A stretch of DNA of 64,000 nt. It comes from Acidimicrobiales bacterium (GTDB lineage Bacteria > Actinomycetota > Acidimicrobiia > Acidimicrobiales > MedAcidi-G1). Below, piece by piece: positions 35,696 through 43,940 of this stretch. The stretch covers positions 1 to 64,000 of the forward strand of contig JAPKBH010000005.1 in assembly GCA_028823445.1 (NCBI GenBank), written 5' to 3'. Position 1 is the first letter of the stretch; the number at the start of each line of letters is the position of its first letter. The notes under the pieces are model-generated. The model ran no database searches. It was not told the DNA's origin and was given only the letters and a program-made list of their open reading frames with translations. Position numbers and translations under genes: made by a program.

Positions 35696-37054
35696 TTACC
35701 AAGACGGGAGGTACCGCTCCAATTCAAAGGGGGTTACTTGCTGCTGGTAGTGGTCCCATTCGGCGCGTTTGTTGCGCAGGAACCATTCGAAAATGTGGTC
35801 CCCTAATGATTCACGCATCAAAGTGGAATCTTCCATTTCGTCGAGGGCTTCGTGCAGGCTGGCGGGGAGCCGGTTAACCCCGAGGTCACGTTGTTCGTTG
35901 CGGGTCAGGTTGTACAAGTTGGCGGTGGCTTCTTCAGGCAAAGACAGGTTTTGTTCTATGCCTCGCAGGCCGGCGGCGAGCAGAACCGAGAAAGCGAGGT
36001 AGGGGTTGCATGCCGGGTCAAGGGCTCGATATTCCACTCGAGTGGAATCGGGTTTGCCTAGTTTGGCGATGGGTACGCGAATTAAAGCTGACCGGTTGTT
36101 GCGAGCCCATGAGACGTAGCGGGGGGCTTCGTGGCCTTCGTTTATGCGTTTGTATGAGTTGATGAGTTGGTTGGTGACGGCCGATATTTCTCGGGCGTGA
36201 TGCAAAAGGCCGGCGATGAAACTATGTGCAGTGGGCGAGAGCCCGTCGGCGGCGTCGGGGTCGTGAAAAGCGTTGACGTCGTTTTGGAACAGCGAAAGAT
36301 GGGTGTGCATGCCGGAGCCTTGTACACCGTTGAGAGGCTTGGGCATGAAGGTGGCGTAGACCCCGCTTTCCATTGCAATTTTTTTAACGGCTAACCGGAG
36401 GGTCATGATGGAGTCGGCCATGGTCATGGCGTCGGTGTACTGGAGGTCTATTTCGTGTTGGCTGGGGCTGTCTTCGTGAAACGAATATTCCACAGGGATG
36501 GAGAGCGCTTCGAGCATATGCAGCGTGCGTTTGCGGAGGTCTGAAGAAACGTCGGCTGTGGTGAGGTCAAAGTAGGAGGCTTGGTCGAGAGGTTGTGGCG
36601 GGCTGGAGGGGTCGTTGTTGGCGAAGTAAAAGAATTCAACTTCAGGGGCGCAAAACATTTCGAAACCGGCGGCTCGGGCTTTTTCTACGTTGCGGCGCAG
36701 CACCTGTCGGGGGTCGCCGGCGAAGGGGGTGCCGTCAAGGTTGGTGATGTCACAAAAAACGGTGCCGGAGGGTTCGCTTTCGTTAGACCAGGGCAAGAGT
36801 TCAAAGGTTGAGGCGTCGGGGCGAGCCAACACGTCGCTTTCTTGTATGCGGCTAAACCCGTCAATGGCCGATCCGTCAAATTGGAGGCCTTCGTCAAATA
36901 CGGCTTCTAGTTCGGCCGGGGAGATAGCTACTGACTTGTGTTGGCCCAGCACATCGGTAAACCAAAGACGGATCAAACGCACCCCGCGTTCTTCTACGGT
37001 GCGTAATACGTAGTCCTGTTGTTGACTGCGGCGATCTGTTTTTTCGATTTCCAC
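35696..37054 (-). CDS. glnA: Glutamine synthetase, type I
   Basis: 452 residues. The signatures are FDGSAIDGFSRIQESD, GSGMHTHLSLF, the ATP-binding NSYKRINEGHEAPRYVSWA and NNRSALIRVP. It joins ammonium to glutamate using ATP. The length is closer to the shorter GSI-alpha/GlnA-like forms than to the 470-residue adenylylated form. GTG 37054 is used as start, though the ribosome site (GAAGG) is unusually close. The glnR gene follows after 12 bp, so both are probably one transcript. Confidence 0.9.
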   Translation of the reverse strand: MEIEKTDRRSQQQDYVLRTVEERGVRLIRLWFTDVLGQHKSVAISPAELEAVFDEGLQFDGSAIDGFSRIQESDVLARPDASTFELLPWSNESEPSGTVFCDITNLDGTPFAGDPRQVLRRNVEKARAAGFEMFCAPEVEFFYFANNDPSSPPQPLDQASYFDLTTADVSSDLRKRTLHMLEALSIPVEYSFHEDSPSQHEIDLQYTDAMTMADSIMTLRLAVKKIAMESGVYATFMPKPLNGVQGSGMHTHLSLFQNDVNAFHDPDAADGLSPTAHSFIAGLLHHAREISAVTNQLINSYKRINEGHEAPRYVSWARNNRSALIRVPIAKLGKPDSTRVEYRALDPACNPYLAFSVLLAAGLRGIEQNLSLPEEATANLYNLTRNEQRDLGVNRLPASLHEALDEMEDSTLMRESLGDHIFEWFLRNKRAEWDHYQQQVTPFELERYLPSW

Positions 37055-37116
37055 CCCTTCAGCATGGAGGAAAAATATTGGTTCGCGGCAATTGATTTCA
37101 AATCGTTCATCTTCCG

Positions 37117-37143
37117 TTCACAATTGGGCAACAAAAAGGAAAC
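37117..37143. promoter_or_regulatory. Candidate GlnR operator between the two glutamine synthetase genes
   Basis: TTCAC, GCAAC and GAAAC are each separated by 6 bp, giving an 11-bp period. The known actinobacterial GlnR box alternates GTnAC and GAAAC with the same 6-bp spacers; each half-site here matches four or five of five positions. It lies in the 200-bp divergent region between glnA and glnII. By-eye match only. Confidence 0.35.
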
Positions 37144-37254
37144 CCCGACAAGCCATGATGATGACTGCTTGGCGTAACCTATTGGGCAGTTCACCTGTCT
37201 TTAGACGGAAACCAACTAAGTTCCCACCGACACTAAATGGAAGAGATGATTTAT

Positions 37255-38268
37255 ATGGCAATGCGGGCTGAATATATTTGGATTGACGGCACTAAGCCGC
37301 TTCCTTACGTGCGATCGAAAACAAAGATTGTTCCCGACGGCACGACTGAGTTCTCTATTTGGGGCTTTGATGGGTCCAGCACCAATCAGGCTCCGGGCGA
37401 CAATTCGGACTGCGTGCTGCGTCCGGTGTTTGTTTGTCCTGACCCCATTCGGGGCGGTAACGATGTTCTGGTGCTGTGTGATGTGTGTTTGCCTGATGGC
37501 AAAATGACCCCGCACCCCAGTAACACGCGGGCTGCTTGTGTCGCCGCTTACGAAAAGTACGGCGATCAAGAACCGATTTTCGGTATCGAACAGGAGTACA
37601 CCTTTTTCCAAGAGGGTCGCCCTTTGGGTTGGCCTGTTGAGGGTTACCCCGCACCGCAGGGTCCTTATTACTGTGGCGTGGGTTCTATTGAGATTGCTGG
37701 ACGTGACATTGTTGAAGCCCACACCACGGCTTGCATGAACGCTGGTTTAACCATTTCGGGCACCAACGCCGAGGTCATGTTGGGCCAATGGGAGTTCCAA
37801 ATTGGTCCACTCGACACGGTGCGCGCCGCTGATGAAATTTGGGTTGCTCGCTACTTGTTGTACCGCATTGCCGAAGATTTCGGTGTGGATGCTTCGGTAG
37901 ATGCCAAACCAGTTCGTGGCGACTGGAACGGCGCCGGTGCGCACACCAACTTTTCTACTAAAGCGATGCGTGAGGGTTACGAACCGATAATTACGGCTTG
38001 TGAAGCATTGGGGGCGGAGGGAAAGATTGCTGAACACTTGGCTGGTTACGGCACGGGTTCCGAAGAGCGCCTTACTGGCCATCACGAGACGCAACGCTTT
38101 GATGAGTACAGCTACGGGGTTTCTGATCGCGGCGCTTCGGTGCGTATTCCTTGGCAAGTCCATTTGGATCAAAAGGGTTACATCGAGGATCGTCGCCCCA
38201 ACGCCAACATGGACCCTTACGTGGTCAACCGGTTGATCACCAACACGTGTTGTGAAGCTTTGGCTTAG
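37255..38268 (+). CDS. glnII: Glutamine synthetase, type II
   Basis: 337 residues, typical of eukaryote-like GSII. The signatures are IWGFDGSSTNQAPGDNSD, GIEQEYTFF, the ATP-binding GDWNGAGAHTNFSTKAMR and the RLTGHHET loop. It performs the same reaction as GSI but is not adenylylated. ATG 37255 is chosen since GGAAGAG lies 9 bp upstream; ATGs at 37237 and 37246 are too close to that site. It is divergent from glnA and is followed by a strong terminator. Confidence 0.93.
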   Translation: MAMRAEYIWIDGTKPLPYVRSKTKIVPDGTTEFSIWGFDGSSTNQAPGDNSDCVLRPVFVCPDPIRGGNDVLVLCDVCLPDGKMTPHPSNTRAACVAAYEKYGDQEPIFGIEQEYTFFQEGRPLGWPVEGYPAPQGPYYCGVGSIEIAGRDIVEAHTTACMNAGLTISGTNAEVMLGQWEFQIGPLDTVRAADEIWVARYLLYRIAEDFGVDASVDAKPVRGDWNGAGAHTNFSTKAMREGYEPIITACEALGAEGKIAEHLAGYGTGSEERLTGHHETQRFDEYSYGVSDRGASVRIPWQVHLDQKGYIEDRRPNANMDPYVVNRLITNTCCEALA

Positions 38269-38288
38269 TCCGTTTGTTTTTTGCGAGG

Positions 38289-38312
38289 CCCCGGGGTTTT
38301 CCCCGGGGTTTT
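38289..38312 (+). terminator. Rho-independent terminator of glnII
   Basis: CCCCGGGG, TTTT loop, CCCCGGGG, then TTTT, 20 bp after the glnII stop. A stable GC stem with a T-run is a standard intrinsic terminator. Confidence 0.85.
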
Positions 38313-38445
38313 GCGGTTTCTGGGCGGAGGTTGTTTCTCTGGTTCCCTAACAAAGCACTAACACAGCGCTCTTATGGTGTTCACCAAGCACAGAGATGAT
38401 GTGGTTGTCCCTAAAGCGGGGGCACGCATACACAAGGAGAACACA

Positions 38446-39348
38446 ATGAAAAAGTTTCTGATTAGCGCAGCCGCCGCTGCCACCCTCATCGGCGGGTCTT
38501 TCGCTCTCGCCGCCTGGTCGCCCATGGGCACGGCCGGCGCTCAAGAAGGTGATACCTCAACCATGGATCACACTCAACACGAAGATGGCGCTAAGGGTGC
38601 TCGGGGTGGTCAGCGTTTAGGTGTGGTTGCTGAGTCGTTGGGTATCGATGCTGAAGAGCTTCGTGCGCAGTTGGTTAATGGTGCCACGTTGGCGGAGATC
38701 GCTGGCGATGGCGTTGATGCTTTGGTTGCTGATTTGGTGGCGCAAGCTACCGAGCATGCGGCTGAGGCGGTAGAGGCCGGCAAGATCGACCAAGCTCAAG
38801 CTGATGAAATGTTGGCTGGTGTTGAGGCCAAGATCACAGAACGCATAAACACTGTGATGACTCCTGGCGACCATGCTGGCCGACGAGGCTCAGGTGGCCA
38901 TGATGGCGCTAAGGGTGCTCGGGGTGGTCAGCGTTTAGGTGTGGTTGCTGAGTCGTTGGGTATCGATGCTGAAGAGCTTCGTGCGCAGTTGGTTAATGGT
39001 GCCACGTTGGCGGAGATCGCTGGCGATGGCGTTGATGCTTTGGTTGCTGATTTGGTGGCGCAAGCTACCGAGCATGCGGCTGAGGCGGTAGAGGCCGGCA
39101 AGATCGACCAAGCTCAAGCTGATGAAATGTTGGCTGGTGTTGAGGCCAAGATCACAGAACGCATAAACACTGTGATGACCCCTGGCGACCATGCTGGGCA
39201 CCGTCCAGAGATGGCTCCTGGCCTGATGCCTAGCGGCATGGGCGACGGCCATGATGGTTCAATGCGTTCCCTCGATGGGTCACGCATGTCTATCCGCCCC
39301 TTCGGTGGCAACATCCGACCTCTCCCGGTGCCGGCTACTAACGCTTAA
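38446..39348 (+). CDS. Secreted protein with a near-exact internal duplication
   Basis: 300 residues. A signal peptide (MKKFLISAAAAATLIGGSFALA) ends around residue 32. Two copies of a 106-residue unit follow; each has a helical part (VVAESLGIDAEELRAQLVNG, ALVADLVAQATEHAAEAVEAG, QADEMLAGVEAKITERI) and a His-rich hinge (MTPGDHAG, HDGAKGARGG). The DNA copies differ at one of 296 positions. The helical unit resembles the short helices found in some secreted actinobacterial proteins with LG/A-I-D-x-E-L-R-A motifs. His, Asp and Met residues in the hinges might bind metal; this is a guess. An AAGGAG site precedes the start. Confidence 0.8.
   Translation: MKKFLISAAAAATLIGGSFALAAWSPMGTAGAQEGDTSTMDHTQHEDGAKGARGGQRLGVVAESLGIDAEELRAQLVNGATLAEIAGDGVDALVADLVAQATEHAAEAVEAGKIDQAQADEMLAGVEAKITERINTVMTPGDHAGRRGSGGHDGAKGARGGQRLGVVAESLGIDAEELRAQLVNGATLAEIAGDGVDALVADLVAQATEHAAEAVEAGKIDQAQADEMLAGVEAKITERINTVMTPGDHAGHRPEMAPGLMPSGMGDGHDGSMRSLDGSRMSIRPFGGNIRPLPVPATNA
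38584..38879. repeat. 296-bp direct repeat, copy 1
   Basis: This copy and that at 38902-39197 are identical except for one base (T at 38862, C at 39180). The spacing between copies is 318 bp, a multiple of three, so the reading frame continues through both. Confidence 0.95.
38902..39197. repeat. 296-bp direct repeat, copy 2
   Basis: Second copy of the internal duplication. The 22-bp stretch between the copies encodes RRGSGGH, while the sequence after copy 2 encodes HRPEMAPG, so only the core unit has been duplicated. Confidence 0.95.
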
Positions 39349-39364
39349 TCCCTGTCCCCCCAAA

Positions 39365-39408
39365 AAATAAGAAGGCACCTGGGACCCCACCCAGGTGCCT
39401 TCTTATTT
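39365..39408. terminator. Strong hairpin terminator after the duplicated secreted protein
   Basis: Two 19-bp arms, left starting AAATAAGAAGGCACC, are exact reverse complements around ACCCCA. An A-run before the left arm and a T-run in the right arm would let it end transcription in both directions. It lies between the secreted protein gene and nadE, which are on the same strand. Confidence 0.9.
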
Positions 39409-39443
39409 GGGTTAGGGCGACAACTGGTCGCTACGCTTTACCT

Positions 39444-41123
39444 ATGGCAAGCATTCGTGTGGCTTTGGCCCAGTTGAACATGGTGGTCGGCGACTTGGCC
39501 GGCAATGTTGAGCGGGTGCTTGATGTCTTGCCTCAGGTGGCTGACGCAGATCTTGCTTTGTTTCCTGAGATGACGGTGACTGGTTATCCGCTCGAAGATT
39601 TAGTGTTGAAATCTAGCTTTGTGGCCGACAGTAAAAAAGCGGTTGAAGAAATTGCTGCGGCCAGCGGGTCGTGTGCTTTGGTGGTGGGTTTTGCCGATAC
39701 AGGCCCCCAAGGGCAGGTTTATAATGCCGTGGCGGTTTGCCATGAGGGAAAAATCGTAGGGGTTTATCACAAGCGAGAGCTTCCGAACTATGCGGTGTTT
39801 GATGAGGCCCGCCATTTCTCCCCGGGGACCAAGCCGCTGCAGCTGTTCGAAATTGCCGGAGTGCGGGTGGGTTTGGCTATCTGTGAAGATTTGTGGATTC
39901 CCGATGGCCCGATTGAAGATTTCGTCGCTGGTGGGGCCGAGTTGTTGGTGACCGTTAATGGTTCGCCTTATGACGACGTAAAGTTTTCGGCTCGCCAAGC
40001 GGTGGTGGCCGCTACTGCCTCGTCTTCGGGACGGCCGGTTGTTTATCTCAATTTGGTGGGGGCTCAAGACGAGCTGGTTTTTGACGGAGGGTCCATGGTG
40101 GCTGACCCGAAAGGTAACTTTGTGGCTCGGGCTTCACGTTTTTTTGAAGAAATCGTGTTGGTTGATGTTGAGGTGCCTGATCAACCAATTGTGGAGGCGG
40201 ATCTTGAGGTGGTGCCTGTTTCATCGCCGGTGTTGCGTGATGAACGCCTGACCCCACCAATAGTTACCCCGTTGAGCCCTGAGGCAGAGTTGTACACCGC
40301 ATTGGTAATTGCTACTCGTGATTATGTACAAAAAAGCGGGTTTAGTGACGTTTGTTTGGGGTTATCTGGTGGGGTGGATTCAGCTTTGGTAGCCACCATT
40401 GCTGCCGATGCTTTAGGCGCCGATCATGTGCACACCTTGTTGATGCCCTCGCGGTATTCCAGCGATCATTCGATGACCGATGCGCAGCAACTAGCGGACC
40501 GCCAAGGGTTGGGCAGCCAAGTGGTGGCCATTGAACAAGCCCACCAAGCGTTTCACCATTTGTTGGCGCCTACTTTGGGCGATGATCTTCCGGGGTTCAC
40601 CGATGAAAATCTCCAGGCTCGCATTCGTGGTGTTTTGCTGATGGCTTTCTCTAATGCTTCTGGTTGGCTGGTTCTAACGACCGGTAACAAGAGCGAATCT
40701 GCAGTGGGTTTTTCAACGCTTTATGGCGATACCGCTGGGGCTTATGCGGTGATTCGTGACGTGTACAAAACTCGGGTGTATGACCTGTGTCGCTGGCGTA
40801 ACGAACAAGAGGGCACCCCGGTTATTCCTGAAAATATTTTGTCCAAGGCGCCGTCGGCTGAACTTCGCCCCGATCAACGCGACGATCAACGGTTGCCACC
40901 GTACGAAATTTTGGATCCACTTTTAGAGGCTTACATCGAGGGTGATCGCACCAGGTCAGATTTAGTGGCCGATGGTTTCGAAAAAGAATTAGTTGACCGG
41001 GTGGTACGTCTGGTTGATTTGGCAGAGTACAAGCGTCGTCAAACCCCGTTGGGTCCGCGGGTCACTACCAAAGGTTTCGGGCGAGATCGACGCCTGCCGG
41101 TAGTCAACAGGTATTTGGGATGA
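39444..41123 (+). CDS. nadE: Glutamine-dependent NAD+ synthetase
   Basis: 559 residues. The N-terminal nitrilase domain has the E-K-C triad in FPEMTVTGYP, YHKRELPNY and LAICEDLW. The C-terminal synthetase domain has the ATP pyrophosphatase P-loop LGLSGGVDSALVATIAADAL and TTGNKSESAVGFSTLYGD. It makes NAD+ from deamido-NAD+ with glutamine nitrogen; the adjacent nitrogen genes give the glutamine. ATG 39444 is preceded by no obvious strong ribosome site. It overlaps the downstream small gene by 4 bp (ATGA). Confidence 0.95.
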   Translation: MASIRVALAQLNMVVGDLAGNVERVLDVLPQVADADLALFPEMTVTGYPLEDLVLKSSFVADSKKAVEEIAAASGSCALVVGFADTGPQGQVYNAVAVCHEGKIVGVYHKRELPNYAVFDEARHFSPGTKPLQLFEIAGVRVGLAICEDLWIPDGPIEDFVAGGAELLVTVNGSPYDDVKFSARQAVVAATASSSGRPVVYLNLVGAQDELVFDGGSMVADPKGNFVARASRFFEEIVLVDVEVPDQPIVEADLEVVPVSSPVLRDERLTPPIVTPLSPEAELYTALVIATRDYVQKSGFSDVCLGLSGGVDSALVATIAADALGADHVHTLLMPSRYSSDHSMTDAQQLADRQGLGSQVVAIEQAHQAFHHLLAPTLGDDLPGFTDENLQARIRGVLLMAFSNASGWLVLTTGNKSESAVGFSTLYGDTAGAYAVIRDVYKTRVYDLCRWRNEQEGTPVIPENILSKAPSAELRPDQRDDQRLPPYEILDPLLEAYIEGDRTRSDLVADGFEKELVDRVVRLVDLAEYKRRQTPLGPRVTTKGFGRDRRLPVVNRYLG

Positions 41124-41617
41124 CGTTTTTTTCGACTGCTGATGGGGCACGTATTTTTGGTGGCATGGCTTGGTTGAGTAGTCAACTCGCTCAACACTTT
41201 TTGGGTTGGGCTTCTGACGGGCTGGATACATCGGCGGCTCCGGAGATGCGTTCGATGGGTCGACGGTTCGAACAGCAGGCGGGTTGGTGGAAGGCGTTGG
41301 TCCCTGAATCGGTGTTGTTGCAAGATCAAGTATTGGACGGGCCGGTGTCAGCAGAAGTAGCAGCGTTCTTAACGGCGTTAAAAGCGTTGCCGCCGGGTCA
41401 ACGTTTGGCGGCTTGTGGGCTGGTCGTCGACACCTGGCAAGAAGATGTGGCGGGGTTGGCCGAGGCAATGACCACGGTGGGGGATGAACCTGCTCTTCGC
41501 GTGGCCGGTCTGGTGGGCGTAGATTTTGAAGATTTCCCCGCAGTTTCTGGTGCCTTGGAAGAGGTTTTTGTTTCAACTCTTCAATCAGCTCGACCACTGA
41601 CTGGCCAAACAATTTAA
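41120..41617 (+). CDS. Hypothetical protein coupled to nadE
   Basis: 165 residues, predicted helical, no membrane segment or signal. It begins MTFFSTADGARIFGGMAWLS, and has LKALPPGQRLAACGLVVDTWQEDVAGLAEAM in the second half. I do not recognise a family. The start overlaps the nadE stop (ATGA), so it is made with NadE; a functional tie is unproved. Confidence 0.65.
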   Translation: MTFFSTADGARIFGGMAWLSSQLAQHFLGWASDGLDTSAAPEMRSMGRRFEQQAGWWKALVPESVLLQDQVLDGPVSAEVAAFLTALKALPPGQRLAACGLVVDTWQEDVAGLAEAMTTVGDEPALRVAGLVGVDFEDFPAVSGALEEVFVSTLQSARPLTGQTI

Positions 41618-41618
41618 A

Positions 41619-41642
41619 AAATAGTGACCAAGGTCACTATTT
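41619..41642. promoter_or_regulatory. 24-bp perfect palindrome upstream of the sigma factor gene
   Basis: AAATAGTGACC, AA, GGTCACTATTT: two 11-bp arms around a two-base centre. It is directly after the end of the 41120 gene and 115 bp upstream of the sigma factor gene. The short spacer and T-run make a terminator possible; the symmetry would equally suit a dimeric repressor. Confidence 0.5.
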
Positions 41643-41756
41643 GGCGTTGTGGTCGGTGAGCGCATCGGTAAAGTGACGCTAGAGCAAAGTAGCCATGAGG
41701 GCGCTTTCGTCTATCAAGTCTGGTGTTGGCGGCAACTTCACCGGGAGGAGATTTAG

Positions 41757-42692
41757 GTGGCGAAGAATCGGGTTGAACGAGACGAAGAAGACCTTGTACG
41801 GCTGTATCTCACCGATATTGGTCAATACCCACTGTTGACCAAAGAGGGCGAAGTGCGTCTGGCCCAGCAGATTGAAAAAGGCGTCGAGGCCCGCACCGAA
41901 CTTGATGAAGCAAGCGGCATCACCCCCGCTCGCCGCCGTGAACTGCGACGCAATTTACAGCGAGGCGAAAAAGCAGAACGCACGTTTACCCAGTCCAACT
42001 TACGGTTGGTGGTTTCTATTGCCAAAAAATATCAAGCTTCCGGCTTACCTTTATTGGACCTCATCCAAGAAGGCAACTTAGGGCTCATGCACGCCGTAGA
42101 AAAGTTTGATTGGCGAAAAGGTTTCAAGTTCTCTACTTACGCCACATGGTGGATTCGCCAAGCCATCACTCGCGGCATCGCCAACACCGGCCGCACTATT
42201 CGGCTTCCGGTGCACGCTGGTGACACGTTGGCCCGCCTCCAAAAAGCTCGTTCTCGCCTAGAAATCAAATTCGGTCGTACCGCTACTTTGTCTGAGTTGG
42301 CGGCCGAAGTTGAGATGCCCGAAGACAAGGTCACCGAAGCCTTGCGCTTTGCTGCCGAACCGTTGTCCTTGAGCGAACCATTGCGCGAAGACGGTGACGC
42401 TGAGTTGGGCGATGTGGTTGAAGATCGAGCGGCCGAATCTCCTTTTGAATCGGCGGCCACCTCGTTGTTGCCCGAAGAGATCAGCCGCTTGTTGGCTCCT
42501 CTCGATGAACGAGAGCGTGAGATCTTAAAACTCCGCTTTGGTTTAGACCGAGGCGAGCCCCGCACCCTTGAAGAAGTGGGCGACTATTTTGAACTTACCC
42601 GAGAACGCATTCGTCAGATCGAAGCTCGAGCAATGTCAAAGTTGCGTCACCCATCAAGTGACACCGGGGCACGCGACCTGTTGGCCATTTAG
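41757..42692 (+). CDS. RNA polymerase sigma-70 factor (primary-like, group 2)
   Basis: 311 residues. DLVRLYLTDIGQYPLLT is region 1.2; LRLVVSIAKKYQASGLPLLDLIQEGNLGLM and FKFSTYATWWIRQAITR are regions 2.1-2.4; region 4 ends with LREEVGD-like (RTLEEVGDYFELTRERIRQIEARAM). Region 1.1 is absent, so it is a group 2 (SigB/HrdA-like) or a small primary factor. The region 2.4 sequence should recognise ordinary -10 elements. GTG 41757 has GGGAGGAG at good distance. WhiB proteins often bind such sigma factors. Confidence 0.92.
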   Translation: MAKNRVERDEEDLVRLYLTDIGQYPLLTKEGEVRLAQQIEKGVEARTELDEASGITPARRRELRRNLQRGEKAERTFTQSNLRLVVSIAKKYQASGLPLLDLIQEGNLGLMHAVEKFDWRKGFKFSTYATWWIRQAITRGIANTGRTIRLPVHAGDTLARLQKARSRLEIKFGRTATLSELAAEVEMPEDKVTEALRFAAEPLSLSEPLREDGDAELGDVVEDRAAESPFESAATSLLPEEISRLLAPLDEREREILKLRFGLDRGEPRTLEEVGDYFELTRERIRQIEARAMSKLRHPSSDTGARDLLAI

Positions 42693-42713
42693 CCAAACAA
42701 AGTAAAAATTGTT

Positions 42714-42809
42714 TGGCGGAGGTGGACGGGAATCGAACCCGCCGGACGGGGGTCGCCCGTCCCGCCCGCTTTGAAGACGGGGGAGCCCACCAGGTACTCA
42801 GACACCTCC
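42714..42809 (-). tRNA. selC: tRNA-Sec (anticodon TCA)
   Basis: On the reverse strand: acceptor stem GGAGGTG/CACCTCC, and an anticodon arm with loop CTTCAAA, giving anticodon TCA that reads UGA. The variable arm is long (GCGGGACGGGCGACCCCCGTC region) and the molecule is 93 nt before CCA, which fits the 95-nt selenocysteine tRNAs. The terminal CCA is encoded (42714-42716). It is 12 kb from selA-selB, between the sigma factor and HAD genes. Confidence 0.93.
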
Positions 42810-42889
42810 ACGCAGAACGTTACGGCCTAAAAACAGGAAAGGCCATCTTGGAGGAGCGGCCGTGGCATGGCCGGTCTATATTGATTCGT

Positions 42890-42964
42890 ATGAAAAAATT
42901 TGCCATGTTGGCTGCGTTAGCCGCACTGATCTCAATAGCAGTAAAAAAGGTACGGTCTATTTAG
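42890..42964 (+). CDS. Possible micropeptide (24 residues)
   Basis: MKKFAMLAALAALISIAVKKVRSI: basic ends around a hydrophobic core. It resembles the start of the DLW-39 family of actinobacterial small membrane proteins but lacks their DLW tail. A GGAG sequence lies about 35 bp upstream, not at the right distance. It could be a real micropeptide or chance. Confidence 0.3.
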   Translation: MKKFAMLAALAALISIAVKKVRSI

Positions 42965-42982
42965 TCGTATCGTTGGGGGTGG

Positions 42983-43768
42983 TCACCGCTTTTTTGGGCG
43001 GGTCATCCTGCGGATGAACAATCCGACACCGAGGAGACAACCGACGGTACCGAGGGCGGCCAGTAGATGACTGCGTTCAATGGGTATGCGTTGCCCAAGG
43101 GCTACCGGTCGAGCAAATTCTTGTATTTCCCATTCTCGTTGGGTGGCTTCTTTGCGGAGGGCCCGGTCGGGGTTAACCGCCACGGGGTTGCCTACCGTTT
43201 CTAGTAGTGGCAGGTCGGTAACGGAGTCGGAGTAGGCCCACGAGTTGGTGAGGTCGATACCTTTTTCTTCGGCTAGTTTTCTGATGGCTTCTGCTTTGCC
43301 GGGTCCTTGAGCGTAGAACTCCACCTCACCGGTGTAGCGCCCGTTGGCATCGATGGTGGCAGTGGTGGCAATAAATTCGTCGACACCGAGGTGGTTGGCG
43401 AGGGGTTGCACGATTTCTGCTGGTGAGGCGGAAACCAAAACTAAGAGCCTTCCTTGTTCACGATGGTGGTTGAGGAGGTCTAACGCTTCGTCGTACACGA
43501 TGGGTTCAATGACGTAGGTGAGGTGTTCGTTTACCAAACGGCGTAGGCCTTCTTGTTCCCACCCGGCGGCGAGTTTGAGGGCAGTGCGGCGGGCTCGGTC
43601 CATAGAGTTTTCGTCGGCGCCAAAGAAGCGAAAAAGTAGTTGCCCCCAAGCAGCGCGCAAAGCCATAGGGGCGCTGAGATAGCCAGCTTTGTGGAGGGCC
43701 GGGCCGTAGGCGGCAAGTGAAGCGCGGGCGATCACTGTTTTGTCGAGATCAAAAAAAGCCGCTTCCAT
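42983..43768 (-). CDS. HAD-IB family phosphatase with C-terminal membrane anchor
   Basis: 261 residues. FFDLDKTVIARAS holds the two catalytic aspartates and VSASPAEIVQPL, GPGKAEAIRKL and AYSDSVTDLPLLE the further motifs. The family includes SerB and lysophospholipid phosphatases. A single transmembrane helix sits near the C-terminus (AALGTVGCLLGVGLFI). In many Actinobacteria this HAD gene is next to the Tad cluster, as here. The substrate is uncertain. ATG 43768 is used. Confidence 0.87.
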   Translation of the reverse strand: MEAAFFDLDKTVIARASLAAYGPALHKAGYLSAPMALRAAWGQLLFRFFGADENSMDRARRTALKLAAGWEQEGLRRLVNEHLTYVIEPIVYDEALDLLNHHREQGRLLVLVSASPAEIVQPLANHLGVDEFIATTATIDANGRYTGEVEFYAQGPGKAEAIRKLAEEKGIDLTNSWAYSDSVTDLPLLETVGNPVAVNPDRALRKEATQREWEIQEFARPVALGQRIPIERSHLLAALGTVGCLLGVGLFIRRMTRPKKR

Positions 43769-43940
43769 AGTAAAACCTTACGCTACGGCGCACATTTTTA
43801 CCGGTTGGTCTGGGCTGGTCTTTCCGGTAGTGTGCCCACACCGGTTGAGGGTGACCTTGTTCGGTTCTCGGCTTTGAGCCCGTTTGCTTTCCCCTTTTGT
43901 TGTCAACTTCCCTTTGACGATTTTTTCGGAAGGCTTGATG

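Noticed and set aside
36994..37194. A 66-residue reverse-strand frame in the glnA-glnII gap.
   Set aside because: No similarity, no ribosome site, and it overlaps the candidate regulatory region and the glnA start.
37176..37226. Further GlnR-like half-sites (GTAAC, TTCAC, GAAAC) near the GSII start.
   Set aside because: The spacing is not the regular 6 bp, so no second operator is claimed.
38584..39197. Direct repeats considered as CRISPR or mobile element.
   Set aside because: There are only two long copies, in frame inside one gene, with no array, spacers or transposase.
42713..42964. An 83-residue open frame through the tRNA-Sec region.
   Set aside because: Most of it is the antisense of tRNA-Sec. 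Only the last 24 codons are listed as a weak micropeptide.
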